A DNA stretch of 64,000 nt from Bradyrhizobium sp. SSBR45G (lineage in GTDB: Bacteria; Pseudomonadota; Alphaproteobacteria; Rhizobiales; Xanthobacteraceae): the NCBI RefSeq assembly GCF_030159255.1, contig NZ_BSCT01000014.1, positions 97,239-161,238 of the forward strand, read 5' to 3'. Both the position numbers and the translations under genes were made by a program. Positions 63,886 to 64,000 of the stretch are shown piece after piece. Position 1 is the stretch's first letter; each line of letters starts with the position of its first letter. Under the pieces are notes generated by a model. The model was not told the DNA's origin and ran no database searches. It saw nothing but the letters and a program-made list of their open reading frames with translations.

Positions 63886-64000
63886 GTCTGCCTCGGTCGG
63901 TCTTGCCTGGTCGGCGCGGCATATTCCGCTGTCGTCCCGGCGAAAGCCCATAGGCGCTAAGATAGTTTTAGCATCATTTGATAGCGACGTTTTCTTCTCG

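Overview
The window is high-G+C alphaproteobacterial chromosome, most likely Bradyrhizobium or a close relative. Support comes from gcrA, the ffs-dnaX-ybaB-recR block, the aerobic hybrid benzoate (box) genes with a BoxR regulator, and many dispersed palindromic repeats typical of that group. No phage, insertion sequence, tRNA, rRNA or CRISPR array was seen.

Layout. 1-6000: a branched-chain-type ABC uptake system with two substrate-binding proteins, a LivH/LivM permease pair and LivG/LivF ATPases; its site and context suggest aromatic-acid (benzoate) uptake. 6001-6840: repeats and two small orphan proteins. 7066-11867: a guanidine-I (ykkC) riboswitch followed by a nitrate/taurine-type ABC transporter, a ureohydrolase that looks like Ni-dependent guanidine hydrolase, and a protein with 21 histidines in its first 39 residues. 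This reads as a guanidine import and hydrolysis operon with a candidate nickel-handling protein. 11999-12997: two small unassigned genes. 13062-21985: boxR, benzoate-CoA ligase, an alpha/beta hydrolase, an inserted glycosyltransferase plus PIG-L-type deacetylase pair, boxC and boxB. boxA and the later ring-cleavage genes are not in the window. A shared 14-bp motif (GAATTAT-N-GTGCAT) lies upstream of the transporter binding protein and of boxC, with a palindromic variant upstream of the ligase, so these units are probably co-regulated.

22380-32346: an SDR, a polysaccharide deacetylase, a BON/OmpA protein with a small membrane partner, a YbhN-type membrane protein, a PhoR-like kinase, gcrA, and argD-argF. 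32583-46685: DNA polymerase I (with a degenerate proofreading site and a repeat translated in frame), a LysR regulator divergent from a quinone oxidoreductase, an acyltransferase, UDP-glucose dehydrogenase, HrpB helicase, a retropepsin-like protease, phosphomannomutase, an Lrp regulator and NudC. 46689-50392: a HIT protein, SRP RNA, dnaX, ybaB and recR. 50410-52112: three uncharacterised proteins. 52125-63885: AmpG-like permease, RmuC, the def-fmt-truA translation genes, a chemoreceptor, a Rid protein, dapE, a DUF805 protein, dapD and a HAD pyrimidine nucleotidase.

The most interesting unit is the riboswitch-controlled guanidine operon with its His-rich protein. Next are the de novo box operator, the PolA oddities and the 35-bp direct repeats flanking boxB. 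All family calls are from reading motifs by eye; no database search was possible.
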